Shown: piece by piece, positions 42,163 to 53,905 of the stretch
How positions within the stretch are numbered: position 1 is the stretch's first letter
Layout of the letters: every line of letters begins with the position of its first letter
NCBI GenBank assembly: GCA_946894095.1
Contig: OX335657.1
Coordinates: 8,494,001-8,558,000, forward strand
DNA length: 64,000 nucleotides
Direction of reading: 5' to 3'
From: Incurvaria masculella
Taxonomy: Eukaryota > Arthropoda > Insecta > Lepidoptera > Incurvariidae
Made by a program: the position numbers and the translations under genes
Notes under the pieces: generated by a model
Told to the model about the DNA's origin: nothing
Databases searched by the model: none
The model's input: the letters and a program-made list of their open reading frames with translations, nothing else

Positions 42163-44049
42163 ATGACGCGTCACGAATGTGAGTAGTGCAGCTCCATACA
42201 AAATTCAAATTATTTCGATCAGTTTTGCAGCTGTGACGACGGTCGATATGATATTACTCGCTGTTTACAAGGGGAACTCTACCGAATGTAAATAAGCCAT
42301 CTTCAAGGCAAATATCGGAACTATTATTTGCCTTAAATAAAGGTCTGCTATTGATTGGCCTGCTGTTAATACGACTTACTGAGTTCTAATCGAATCGCAA
42401 GTATTTAATGAACAATGTTCTAGTACAATTGCAAACCACACATCATCCTAATTTATTAGATCGATATCTCAGGCCATAACGTGAGTCGCTATTACATGGA
42501 TTTACAGAACTTATCTCTAGCGATTCGTGAAATAGAGCCTACCAATAGGTATATTATACCAAATCACATCTGACAAACGTGATGGAGTTGTGCGTAACTA
42601 TTGTATGAGATAATGTTTGCACTGAGGGTGTTTACTGCATCTACGGTAATCGCCATATTGTTTGACCGAGCGTCGTCCTTGTGACGCTCCGAGAGAACGT
42701 TGCTGTCGACTCGTGTCAAGTATAGCCTCAAGGTTACATTCGCGCAGCCTATTGACTCCTATCGGCGGAGGTGGCGCGGCGGTGGCGCCCTCGCACGAAT
42801 AACTTGCGCGGGATTGAAAAACAAATCGATTGTCGCACGTAGAGGCCACCTCGACGCAGTCGTTAATCATCTCATCTCGGGAGACCGGACGACACACTCA
42901 TCCATCTACATCTCGTTAAGGTCGACGTTACTGTAATGTTGGACAGTTTTAACTATTGCCAATAGGTTTTGTGTTCGCGGCATAAGAAATTTATGCCCGG
43001 CAGCAGGGCGAGCGCCAAATTATTACGAATTTGCTACGAGAAAGAAGCGGTAACACCACAGATGCGACGCAACCGAAGACATCAATGTAAAACATTGATT
43101 TTCACATTTCACAACACATTTCAAAACGTAACTCGCTCGGCATGTCGTTAACGTAAGACCCAGACTGTCAAGTTTTGACGCGTCCCAAAATTTAGTGATG
43201 CCATATCAATCAGTCACTGCGATGAAACGAATTTTCCACAATCCAGAAAACTGAATGACAAACCAAAGGTTATAAACTTATGTTTGCTGGGTCAGAAATG
43301 TGCTGAGGATTGATATGACTTAACTACTGGCAAGGCTTCATCCACCATTCGATCGTTGCTGATGAAGATTGTATGCAGTCAGACATCACTCTCACGCGCT
43401 GCAGCCCAGTCTCGAAACGAGAATAAGATTGTTGACTCCGCGTCGTCTAGTCCCACTCGCTCTCTTGGATCTACACGTTGGACCAAGTTGGCGCAACCTA
43501 TGGCTTGAACGGTGTAGGTGGAAGTGTTGGCGAGGTGGACAGATATTCGTTTTGGCATCGTTTGCACCCGCATCGCACCTGTCGGTAAATTCAACGCCAA
43601 CGCGTATTTTCAATAAACCTGTCAAATGTATGATCTAGATTCGGTGTCTATTCAAACGAATGTGACGTATGTGCCTAATAGAAAGTTTCTTGCTGGAAGA
43701 GGACGGTTGCAGCTAATGAGGTGCGAGGGTGGGGGAGGTGTAACGACGCCGAGGGACGGAGAGATGCGCAAGCGCAGAAGTGCAGTACCGTTGCCAGCTG
43801 CAAGCTGTAACGGTAATGCGGCCTGCTTCCTCCAAGACACTGCACGATGACTCGCCCAATTGTATAGGGACACAGGAGAGTACTTACGAGATATTTGCGA
43901 ATAATTATTAATATTGTTGAACATCAGACAGAATTAAACATGTCGCTTGCACAACTTCACAGTTTGGCCAGTTTGATTCTGACGTAGGTGACTATGCATG
44001 CTTTTGAATGTAAGATATTGCTGCAGTATTTTTTCGTTTTAAGTTTATT
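42163..44049. other. No recognised gene or element
   Basis: Long anonymous interval. A GC-rich patch near 42750-42800 and a G-rich patch near 43715-43760 hold overlapping ORFs (42598-42936, 43369-43924) with no family motif. Confidence 0.4.
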
Positions 44050-44290
44050 AAAAATCAGTCAAGTGCGAGTCATACTCGCACACGAAGGGTTCCGTACCAT
44101 TATACAAGATTTGATTTAAAAAAAAAAACAGGTTTCTTTTATGGTGACCACCTTTGATTTTCATTTGTTTTTGACGTTTACTATTTGACATTATAACGGC
44201 AACAGAAATACACACTCAGTGAACATTTCAGCTGTCTACCTATTACGGTTCATGAGAAACAGCCCGATTACATACAGATAGAAGGACGGT
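44050..44290 (-). repeat. Dispersed repeat B, copy 9 (truncated)
   Basis: Begins AAGTGCGAGTCATACTCGCAC, contains GGGTTCCGTACCATTATAC and CCTATTACGGTTCATGAG; the GGGTTCCGTACCC end is missing. Confidence 0.75.
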
Positions 44291-44725
44291 CAAGTGGATA
44301 CGACACGATAGGAGTGTATTTAATGTAAAATACTACGCGCTTCCTATACTACTTACACAAAATATATGTGGAAGACGTTATGACGATTTACGATTGTAAT
44401 AATACAATTTATTGAAAGCTGTATAAACAGTAGTAGACGACCTACGCAAGCGGTCCGCAATTAATAATCCCGCTGGCATTGATCTAATAATGTCGTGTTT
44501 TTCTCGGCGGAACGCTGCACAACGAGCTTATTGCGAGGGCAATGCATGTTAATGATTCCTATAGGATAGTTTTAACACCACAGCGATGTCGTTGAGCTTT
44601 TTTGATTAGTGGTTTGCAGAGATGACAACCTTCGAATACACCCCGCATAACGTTTCGCGCTCCGAGAAAGCCACTTGCGTAACCCATTGTCGATTTCGAG
44701 AAGGTTCTTGCGAGGGTCGGATCGG

Positions 44726-44790
44726 GTTGGGTGGGGGGACGGCGGCAGCGGCGGGAGGGCGAGGGGCGAGGAGGGGGGAGGGAGGGTCGG
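44726..44790 (+). other. G-quadruplex-prone tract
   Basis: At least six runs of three or more G within 65 bases (GGGTTGGGTGGGGGG ... GGGAGGGCGAGGGG ... GGGGGGAGGGAGGG). Overlapping ORFs here are compositional. Confidence 0.75.
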
Positions 44791-45071
44791 AAACATTTCT
44801 CCTTTTGACCTCGATATGTTGTTCGCTCCGCCGAGGCTCGCTGAGCCGATGCGCCTCCTATCCGTTGTGCCCGCCGCGTCGACTTCTGCTGGTCCATCTT
44901 GTTATGTAGTTATACCCACTATGTATATTAAGGTAATAATATAGATACTTATGTATTGGCATTCAGGACGGAAGATTCCATCTTGTCCAACTACGTTATG
45001 TTCGAATATAGACATCGTTTGATCTTTATGGGCTTTTTTTACATGCACAAATAAGTAGTAGGTTTACAAAA

Positions 45072-45347
45072 ATGTTTCAATGCCTTAGAAATCGATTTAA
45101 TATTATCGTAAACAATTATTTGCATCTGACGGACAAAAAAGTCGGCGAATATATATTTTGGCTATGTAAGCTGGTCGCAACAAGTGCTACGTTGTCGATG
45201 CTTGGACGCGAGGACACGATACAGAATGTGACCAGCAGATGTGGTCGCGCTGAGCCCACTGGACACGTGGCTGAGCGAGATCACAACCTTCAGCGTCGGC
45301 GCGCGGTGCGGTTAGAACAACCGCTTCAGATGGAATACCAGTTGTGA
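45072..45347 (+). other. Unassigned 91-codon ORF in duplicated unit
   Basis: Reads NRFNIIVNNYLHLTDKKVGEYI then a basic C-terminal part that overlaps the 234-bp duplicated segment. No motif recognised. An identical ORF lies 4,164 bp downstream. Probably not a gene. Confidence 0.25.
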
Positions 45348-45747
45348 GGAGTATTAAGGTGGCCCAACCCGCTCATCTCCCCATACAAAAGGGGAAAGAA
45401 GATCACGCCTATATTTCTTGTCAGAGATCCAAAATGTTTCTCAAAATAGCTTTATTTGATTGAACTAGATGTCTGATGACCATTGGCATTGTAAAATTGT
45501 GTTTGGTTTCCAAATCACAACCTACAGCGTCGGCGCGCGGTGCGGTTAGAACAACCGCTTCAGATGGAATACCAGTTGTGAGGAGTATTAAGGTGGCCCA
45601 ACCCGCTCATCTCCCCATACAAAAGGGGAAAGAAGATCACGCCTATATTTCTTGTCAGAGATCCAAATTTTTTCTTAAAATAGCTTTATTTGATTGAACT
45701 AGATGTCTGATGACCATTGGCATTGTAAAATTGTGTTTGGTTTCCAA
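45281..45747. repeat. 234-bp local tandem duplication across a MITE edge
   Basis: 45281-45514 and 45515-45747 are near-identical, each holding ~75 bp of flanking DNA (TCACAACCT ... CAGTTGTGAGGAGTA) followed by the first ~160 bp of MITE A. Differences are a few substitutions. Confidence 0.9.
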
Positions 45748-46137
45748 GTTATAACGTCCGAAATTTCGGATTTTTCGCGCGTTTTATACAATAACTTTGG
45801 AGGTGGATTACGCAATGGTAAAGTAAGAAGATCTTAAAAAGATTAGTCATCAGAAATAGCTCATTTATACAAGATTTAGAATCTATTTGGTTTTTGTTAG
45901 ATTTTTGACTACAGCGGTCGTGGTTTATTTTTAGCGTAAAGTCGTTTTGAAATTAAAATTTTCGTAAATCTTACCAAATCATACACTATGCACATTGTCT
46001 TTTTTGTGGACAGGTTGCATCTTCCTCATCACGGAGCCTGTCTTATTCTTAGAAACAGAGAAGGTCCCAGAGCGCAACAGCACGGTTTGGTACCGTGCCC
46101 GCAAATGAGTTGAGGCCGCCGGGTTGGGCCACCTTAA
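45588..46137 (-). mobile_element. MITE family A, copy 10
   Basis: 550-bp full-length copy, TTAA at both ends. A partial 160-bp left end at 45354-45513 is the result of the 234-bp duplication, not a separate insertion. Confidence 0.88.
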
Positions 46138-46638
46138 GAAGTCAACCTTCACGCTCGAAGAAAGCTTCGTGTTCCAGCTGTGAGACGTGGCAATTTACCG
46201 AGATCTGCTCGAGCCGAAGAACGTTGTATTGTGATGAAAACCAATGGTTTATTATGGTCTTGTTTTAGCTTTCGTTCAGATTACAAAAGAATACGATTCT
46301 AGAAGACACCTGGCTCTCAGAATCTTCAGGAAATTGGAGGAGGAATTTGGAATTCAGGAGGTGCATTTTTTACTTCATGTGTCACAAAAGCTTTCGAAAA
46401 AAATATATGATTCATTTGCACTAACGTAAATCGATTACAGTATGTCACACTTGTTTCCCGTTAAGACATAGTTGTATCAAATTGTCATAATATTGTATGA
46501 ATAAATAATGCCAAACAACTTCAATAACTAGTCACATTTTTTGTCAAACACTTGCCTATTGTCCTTTCCATAACAAACTGTAAGTAAAAAACGTGCCAAA
46601 ACAATACATAACAATGCAAGCTAATTTGTAGAATCGTA
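46138..46638. other. Unassigned; 61-codon ORF 46244-46429
   Basis: The ORF contains ITKEYDSRRHLALRIFRKLEEEF, which looks protein-like but matches no family I know. It has no upstream extension (stops precede it). It could be a decayed gene or retroelement piece. Confidence 0.25.
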
Positions 46639-47177
46639 AGGCTGCAATCACACCTGGAAGACGGAATTGCTACGCGCCCCCTATTTTTGTATTTGAATTT
46701 TATTAATTAAGAAAAAAAAAAGTGTTTTATTTACTTATTTTAGTCAGGCAGCCTTGGCTAATACGTCTTATTCAATGTTTGCATGTAATATTTATATTAT
46801 ATAAAATATGTAATTGAATTATATTCCGATAATAATTCAGCTTTTTAAATGATCTTGTGCTTTCTTGCAATCTGCAATTATGTGCGGAAACAAATATATT
46901 TTAATTTAAAATAACAGTCGAAATTGTATTTACTTAATTTGGTTATTGGAGTCTGCTTCGGTTACATCCTCAAGTTTGTTCCACAATAACTACTTTGTTT
47001 AGGAATAATTGTTTTCAAACATATGTCACCTGCGTGACCAAACTAGATTGTTTCTCTAGATAGCGAGAATAGTAGCCCCGAGGCGCGGCGCACGACACAC
47101 CGCGCGGTGCGGCGGAGCGCCGCGGTGCCAACGCAACGGCAACGCAGCGCCTGGTCGCTCAGGTGTGGCCGCAGCCT
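46639..47177. mobile_element. MITE with GGCTGCAATCACACCTG termini
   Basis: AGGCTGCAATCACACCTG at 46639 and CAGGTGTGGCCGCAGCCT at 47160 are inverted ends (15 of 18 match). The right end is preceded by ~90 bp of CG-rich sequence and the centre is AT-rich. 539 bp, no transposase. Confidence 0.6.
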
Positions 47178-48345
47178 ATGCCCGTACGAACTACAAGCAT
47201 TCGTACAGAGCGTAGGTGTAGTTCCTACATAACGCAGTCAGCGCGCGTGTATAGGTAGTGTCGAACACGACGAGAGTACATACACAGGTCACTGAACCGA
47301 CGGACGCGCGTGGGTCCGAATACAGGCGCGACGCCGAAGGTACGTGCGGCGTTCCAAAAAGGTATCGAGTTTTTCAACTTTCACCGTCCGAGTAGCGCCT
47401 TTTGTAATTAAGTATTTCGTAAATGCAAGCTCGTATCGTATCGAAGCAGAACGCCCGGTTACAGCGGCGTGGGCGGCAGTTCTGTTCCAGTCCGTTGTAC
47501 TCCGAGACGTGTGTGCCACAGTTTGGCAATCGCTTCTCGCACAACCCACGGCCGGACGACGCGACGCGACGCTCTAAAAAATCGCTCGGCACAACTTTAT
47601 GAAACCGCATTCATTCTAACGACCGCCGCGCCAAAGGGAGCACGTTTCGTTCGAAACGCGCCGGACAAAGGAGTAACGCGAAGAAAGGATTACGAACTTG
47701 AATAGCGAGCATCTCTGAAATGGACATTTGCATAGTGAGTGCCGAAACACAAGCACTGTCGTTCCGGTCGGCGCGCATGCGCGGGACGACACGTCGCCGG
47801 ACGGGTTCAGAAAGCCGCATCGCCGCGCCGCGTAAAATATACACGCATTTTACGTCCGAGACGGAAAATATTTGCATACGGAACGCGGGTAAATAGAAAA
47901 TCGACTTGCTGCAAAGAGCATTTGTCAAGCAGTGTCATGCACCCGAAGCCAAGTTGACGATAGCTTTTACACCAGAAAATACTTAAGCTAGGCAGGTACT
48001 TAATATTATGATGCTATGTACTTTATTTAGTTAAGCCGACATAGAGGGTTGTTATTATATTTTGTTTGCCTTAAAATGTTATAATATAATCGTACATATG
48101 TTATAATATAAATTTGGATTAGTTCTTCGAATCACGGGAACATTGAATCAGTTTGAGATGGGACGTAAAGCATCACCGTAACCGCCACACATTTTACTTT
48201 GACCCTCATACATTTTTCTTACAAATTTAAATGCCTACTGTGTGGTTTACTGTGATCCACTCTATACATAAGCCTTCTTTGAATACCAACAAACGTATTC
48301 AGAGTGGGCGGACTAACTTTAATATGGGGATTTTCGCCGCACTAA
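47178..48345. other. CG-rich, no gene recognised; two octamer motifs
   Basis: Several ORFs on both strands (47289-47957) are mutual shadows in CG-dense sequence. ATTTGCAT octamers are at 47726-47733 and 47870-47877. Could be a regulatory region, but no promoter elements fix a start. Confidence 0.35.
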
Positions 48346-48658
48346 ATAGCATTTACGAGGCAATTCGCCGACGTACCAAAGTAGTCGATATTGGACACCG
48401 GGTGGCTAAGCTGAAATGGCAGTGGGATGGTCACGTCAGCCGAAGAAACGACGACCGTTGAAGTAACCGTGTCCGACACTGGCAACCGTGGGCAGGAAAA
48501 CGGAGTGTGGGAAGACCACCCGCCAGCTGGGACGACGACATCAAGTGCGTCGGCGGAAAGCAGTGGTTCCGTACCGCTCAGGGCCGGGAGGACTGGATAA
48601 AAATTGGAGAGGCGTATGTCCATCAGTGGACGCAAACACGCTGACTGACTGACTGACA
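48346..48658 (+). pseudogene. RTE-type LINE 3' end (unit 1)
   Basis: Reads IRRRTKVVDIGHRVAKLKWQW, DGHVSRRND, then a stop where Trp is expected, then the frame continues GKRSVGRPPASWDDDI, GGKQWFRTAQGREDW, GEAYVHQWTQT and a stop. This is the C-terminal tail of RTE-group LINE polyproteins. A (CTGA)n tail at 48641-48657 is the typical 3' terminus. 5'-truncated insertion. Confidence 0.85.
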
Positions 48659-49080
48659 AAATATAATTTTGTATGGTTAGTCCGGTGCTAAATTTTGACA
48701 GTTGACTCTGAATACGACTGCAAAAGTTTAAATGAATTTGTTTTTTACGCAGTCCGTCTTTCGCATCGGACAGAGCCGAGACACCACCCGGTCTCGACTG
48801 ACAACGCAAGTCGAGTGCGAGGTTGTGTTTTGAAACGGCAGTAGTTCAAGGAATAGTGGGGAATGCGCGCGAACGCGCCGCGCATGAGCGGCCGAGGGTG
48901 ACGGCGCGCGGCGCCAGGGGACGCTCGCACCGACATTCTTGCTCCGTCCCGCTCTTCCACCGCGCGCCGGCAACGCGGCCGCGGCGTCATGTGCTGCCGG
49001 GCTTACCTATGAATCACTAGTGCACACGCCGTTCCAAGTTGAACCTCCAGTTTGGAGCTAAAAATAACGCTAATGCGCGT
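48659..49080. other. CG-rich end of duplicated unit
   Basis: 48850-49000 is CG-dense with Arg-rich ORFs on both strands, no motif. Confidence 0.35.
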
Positions 49081-49751
49081 CACTATGTATATTAAGGTAA
49101 TAATATAGATACTTATGTATTGGCATTCAGGACGGAAGATTCCATCTTGTCCAACTACGTTATGTTCGAATATAGACATCGTTTGATCTTTATGGGCTTT
49201 TTTTACATGCACAAATAAGTAGTAGGTTTACAAAAATGTTTCAATGCCTTAGAAATCGATTTAATATTATCGTAAACAATTATTTGCATCTGACGGACAA
49301 AAAAGTCGGCGAATATATATTTTGGCTATGTAAGCTGGTCGCAACAAGTGCTACGTTGTCGATGCTTGGACGCGAGGACACGATACAGAATGTGACCAGC
49401 AGATGTGGTCGCGCTGAGCCCACTGGACACGTGGCTGAGCGAGATCACAACCTTCAGCGTCGGCGCGCGGTGCGGTTAGAACAACCGCTTCAGATGGAAT
49501 ACCAGTTGTGAGGAGTATTAAGGTGGCCCAACCCGCTCATCTCCCCATACAAAAGGGGAAAGAAGATCACGCCTATATTTCTTGTCAGAGATCCAAAATG
49601 TTTCTCAAAATAGCTTTATTTGATTGAACTAGATGTCTGATGACCATTGGCATTGTAAAATTGTGTTTGGTTTCCAAATCACAACCTACAGCGTCGGCGC
49701 GCGGTGCGGTTAGAACAACCGCTTCAGATGGAATACCAGTTGTGAGGAGTA

Positions 49752-50301
49752 TTAAGGTGGCCCAACCCGCTCATCTCCCCATACAAAAGGGGAAAGAAGA
49801 TCACGCCTATATTTCTTGTCAGAGATCCAAATTTTTTCTTAAAATAGCTTTATTTGATTGAACTAGATGTCTGATGACCATTGGCATTGTAAAATTGTGT
49901 TTGGTTTCCAAGTTATAACGTCCGAAATTTCGGATTTTTCGCGCGTTTTATACAATAACTTTGGAGGTGGATTACGCAATGGTAAAGTAAGAAGATCTTA
50001 AAAAGATTAGTCATCAGAAATAGCTCATTTATACAAGATTTAGAATCTATTTGGTTTTTGTTAGATTTTTGACTACAGCGGTCGTGGTTTATTTTTAGCG
50101 TAAAGTCGTTTTGAAATTAAAATTTTCGTAAATCTTACCAAATCATACACTATGCACATTGTCTTTTTTGTGGACAGGTTGCATCTTCCTCATCACGGAG
50201 CCTGTCTTATTCTTAGAAACAGAGAAGGTCCCAGAGCGCAACAGCACGGTTTGGTACCGTGCCCGCAAATGAGTTGAGGCCGCCGGGTTGGGCCACCTTA
50301 A
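49752..50301 (-). mobile_element. MITE family A, copy 11 (in unit 2)
   Basis: Counterpart of copy 10; the partial left end from the 234-bp duplication is at 49518-49677. Confidence 0.88.
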
Positions 50302-50802
50302 GAAGTCAACCTTCACGCTCGAAGAAAGCTTCGTGTTCCAGCTGTGAGACGTGGCAATTTACCGAGATCTGCTCGAGCCGAAGAACGTTGTATTGTGATG
50401 AAAACCAATGGTTTATTATGGTCTTGTTTTAGCTTTCGTTCAGATTACAAAAGAATACGATTCTAGAAGACACCTGGCTCTCAGAATCTTCAGGAAATTG
50501 GAGGAGGAATTTGGAATTCAGGAGGTGCATTTTTTACTTCATGTGTCACAAAAGCTTTCGAAAAAAATATATGATTCATTTGCACTAACGTAAATCGATT
50601 ACAGTATGTCACACTTGTTTCCCGTTAAGACATAGTTGTATCAAATTGTCATAATATTGTATGAATAAATAATGCCAAACAACTTCAATAACTAGTCACA
50701 TTTTTTGTCAAACACTTGCCTATTGTCCTTTCCATAACAAACTGTAAGTAAAAAACGTGCCAAAACAATACATAACAATGCAAGCTAATTTGTAGAATCG
50801 TA

Positions 50803-51341
50803 AGGCTGCAATCACACCTGGAAGACGGAATTGCTACGCGCCCCCTATTTTTGTATTTGAATTTTATTAATTAAGAAAAAAAAAAGTGTTTTATTTACTT
50901 ATTTTAGTCAGGCAGCCTTGGCTAATACGTCTTATTCAATGTTTGCATGTAATATTTATATTATATAAAATATGTAATTGAATTATATTCCGATAATAAT
51001 TCAGCTTTTTAAATGATCTTGTGCTTTCTTGCAATCTGCAATTATGTGCGGAAACAAATATATTTTAATTTAAAATAACAGTCGAAATTGTATTTACTTA
51101 ATTTGGTTATTGGAGTCTGCTTCGGTTACATCCTCAAGTTTGTTCCACAATAACTACTTTGTTTAGGAATAATTGTTTTCAAACATATGTCACCTGCGTG
51201 ACCAAACTAGATTGTTTCTCTAGATAGCGAGAATAGTAGCCCCGAGGCGCGGCGCACGACACACCGCGCGGTGCGGCGGAGCGCCGCGGTGCCAACGCAA
51301 CGGCAACGCAGCGCCTGGTCGCTCAGGTGTGGCCGCAGCCT
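50803..51341. mobile_element. GGCTGCAATCACACCTG-ended MITE (unit 2)
   Basis: Counterpart of 46639-47177, same termini and length. Confidence 0.6.
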
Positions 51342-52509
51342 ATGCCCGTACGAACTACAAGCATTCGTACAGAGCGTAGGTGTAGTTCCTACATAACGCA
51401 GTCAGCGCGCGTGTATAGGTAGTGTCGAACACGACGAGAGTACATACACAGGTCACTGAACCGACGGACGCGCGTGGGTCCGAATACAGGCGCGACGCCG
51501 AAGGTACGTGCGGCGTTCCAAAAAGGTATCGAGTTTTTCAACTTTCACCGTCCGAGTAGCGCCTTTTGTAATTAAGTATTTCGTAAATGCAAGCTCGTAT
51601 CGTATCGAAGCAGAACGCCCGGTTACAGCGGCGTGGGCGGCAGTTCTGTTCCAGTCCGTTGTACTCCGAGACGTGTGTGCCACAGTTTGGCAATCGCTTC
51701 TCGCACAACCCACGGCCGGACGACGCGACGCGACGCTCTAAAAAATCGCTCGGCACAACTTTATGAAACCGCATTCATTCTAACGACCGCCGCGCCAAAG
51801 GGAGCACGTTTCGTTCGAAACGCGCCGGACAAAGGAGTAACGCGAAGAAAGGATTACGAACTTGAATAGCGAGCATCTCTGAAATGGACATTTGCATAGT
51901 GAGTGCCGAAACACAAGCACTGTCGTTCCGGTCGGCGCGCATGCGCGGGACGACACGTCGCCGGACGGGTTCAGAAAGCCGCATCGCCGCGCCGCGTAAA
52001 ATATACACGCATTTTACGTCCGAGACGGAAAATATTTGCATACGGAACGCGGGTAAATAGAAAATCGACTTGCTGCAAAGAGCATTTGTCAAGCAGTGTC
52101 ATGCACCCGAAGCCAAGTTGACGATAGCTTTTACACCAGAAAATACTTAAGCTAGGCAGGTACTTAATATTATGATGCTATGTACTTTATTTAGTTAAGC
52201 CGACATAGAGGGTTGTTATTATATTTTGTTTGCCTTAAAATGTTATAATATAATCGTACATATGTTATAATATAAATTTGGATTAGTTCTTCGAATCACG
52301 GGAACATTGAATCAGTTTGAGATGGGACGTAAAGCATCACCGTAACCGCCACACATTTTACTTTGACCCTCATACATTTTTCTTACAAATTTAAATGCCT
52401 ACTGTGTGGTTTACTGTGATCCACTCTATACATAAGCCTTCTTTGAATACCAACAAACGTATTCAGAGTGGGCGGACTAACTTTAATATGGGGATTTTCG
52501 CCGCACTAA

Positions 52510-52822
52510 ATAGCATTTACGAGGCAATTCGCCGACGTACCAAAGTAGTCGATATTGGACACCGGGTGGCTAAGCTGAAATGGCAGTGGGATGGTCACGT
52601 CAGCCGAAGAAACGACGACCGTTGAAGTAACCGTGTCCGACACTGGCAACCGTGGGCAGGAAAACGGAGTGTGGGAAGACCACCCGCCAGCTGGGACGAC
52701 GACATCAAGTGCGTCGGCGGAAAGCAGTGGTTCCGTACCGCTCAGGGCCGGGAGGACTGGATAAAAATTGGAGAGGCGTATGTCCATCAGTGGACGCAAA
52801 CACGCTGACTGACTGACTGACA
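52510..52822 (+). pseudogene. RTE-type LINE 3' end (unit 2)
   Basis: Counterpart of 48346-48658 with the same Trp-to-stop change, showing that the mutation predates the duplication (or that the two are one locus assembled twice). Confidence 0.85.
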
Positions 52823-53244
52823 AAATATAATTTTGTATGGTTAGTCCGGTGCTAAATTTTGACAGTTGACTCTGAATACGACTGCAAAAGTTTAAATGAA
52901 TTTGTTTTTTACGCAGTCCGTCTTTCGCATCGGACAGAGCCGAGACACCACCCGGTCTCGACTGACAACGCAAGTCGAGTGCGAGGTTGTGTTTTGAAAC
53001 GGCAGTAGTTCAAGGAATAGTGGGGAATGCGCGCGAACGCGCCGCGCATGAGCGGCCGAGGGTGACGGCGCGCGGCGCCAGGGGACGCTCGCACCGACAT
53101 TCTTGCTCCGTCCCGCTCTTCCACCGCGCGCCGGCAACGCGGCCGCGGCGTCATGTGCTGCCGGGCTTACCTATGAATCACTAGTGCACACGCCGTTCCA
53201 AGTTGAACCTCCAGTTTGGAGCTAAAAATAACGCTAATGCGCGT

Positions 53245-53554
53245 CATGTTTAATAAAAGTTTAACAGCCACCAATGCAGTTGTTGCCTATTGCAAAAATA
53301 TTTTAATTATACATTCGGAAGGCCAAATTAATGTTGAACGCGTAACGTCTGGGTAAACATTGTTTGCAAACAGTGGGCTGGTCAAGGTGATAGTCGAGGC
53401 AACGCGCTTACTGTTCTTGCAACCAGGATGTGTTCCAAATAAATTGCAATATTCGACATTTACCGTAAGCAGTAACACCGGACAAACAAATGATCCCCAT
53501 TTTTGGTTCTGTCGACCAAATCCATCATGAACCTTCCATAATGTTCCTTCTTTT
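53245..53554. other. No recognisable feature
   Basis: Anonymous unique sequence following the duplication. Confidence 0.4.
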
Positions 53555-53905
53555 TATGTTGAGCGCGGCGTATGGCATACGCCAGACCCTCATATAAGAG
53601 GTGCCCGACAACGATGCCCATGGGCTTTCGGACTTACATGGGGGCTGCGACATACCTGCTGTCACATACTTCTTCACACCACGTTTGATGGACCCCAAGT
53701 TGAACTTTTGGGGAAATACCTCGACAGTGATAGCATTCCATAATTTACCGACCCTACAAATAAAAGATCTACAGGCCCGGTTGGTTCTTATTTAAATAGT
53801 GAATGGGTGCATTCCCAGCCTGTTCAGCAATGAGTGTTGGTCGAAAGGGGAACGAGGGATGGTGCATCTCCTAAGAGTAATACTCTAGCTTCCGCTTTGG
53901 AGACG
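53555..53905 (-). pseudogene. Jockey/CR1-type LINE C-terminal fragment, copy 1
   Basis: On the minus strand one reads NRLGMHPFTI, then RVGKLWNAITVEVFPQKFNL and GSIKRGVKKYV, the end of jockey/CR1-group reverse-transcriptase ORFs (xRxGMHPFTV ... LWNxLPxEVFPxxYN ... FKRGV). Frameshifts and stops are present. Related pieces are at 59705-60130 and 63300-63720. Confidence 0.75.

Larger units (their letters stand above)
44917..49080. repeat. 4,164-bp tandem duplication, unit 1
   Basis: Every segment I compared, including all ORF translations, is identical to 49081-53244 at an offset of 4,164 bp. The identity runs from CACTATGTATATTAAGG to AATGCGCGT, then continues for two bases (CA) before diverging. 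Contents: an anonymous AT-rich start, a MITE A with internal duplication, a GC-ended MITE, CpG-rich DNA and an RTE tail. Confidence 0.97.
49081..53244. repeat. 4,164-bp tandem duplication, unit 2
   Basis: Apparently identical repeat of 44917-49080; see that entry for contents. The unit ends AATGCGCGT followed by CA, then unique sequence TGTTTAATAAAAG. Confidence 0.97.

Noticed and set aside
46244..46429. ORF with ITKEYDSRRHLALRIFRKLEEEF as a conserved gene
   Set aside because: No recognised family, stops directly upstream in frame, and no splice sites that extend it; mentioned only as unassigned.
45072..50593. Identical ORF sets at a constant 4,164-bp offset as a gene family
   Set aside because: They result from one tandem duplication of mostly transposon-derived DNA; identity in non-coding parts is equally complete.
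44917..53244. LTR retrotransposon with two 4.16-kb LTRs
   Set aside because: The two copies are directly adjacent with no internal region, no primer-binding site or polypurine tract, and no TG...CA ends apart from the shared CA.
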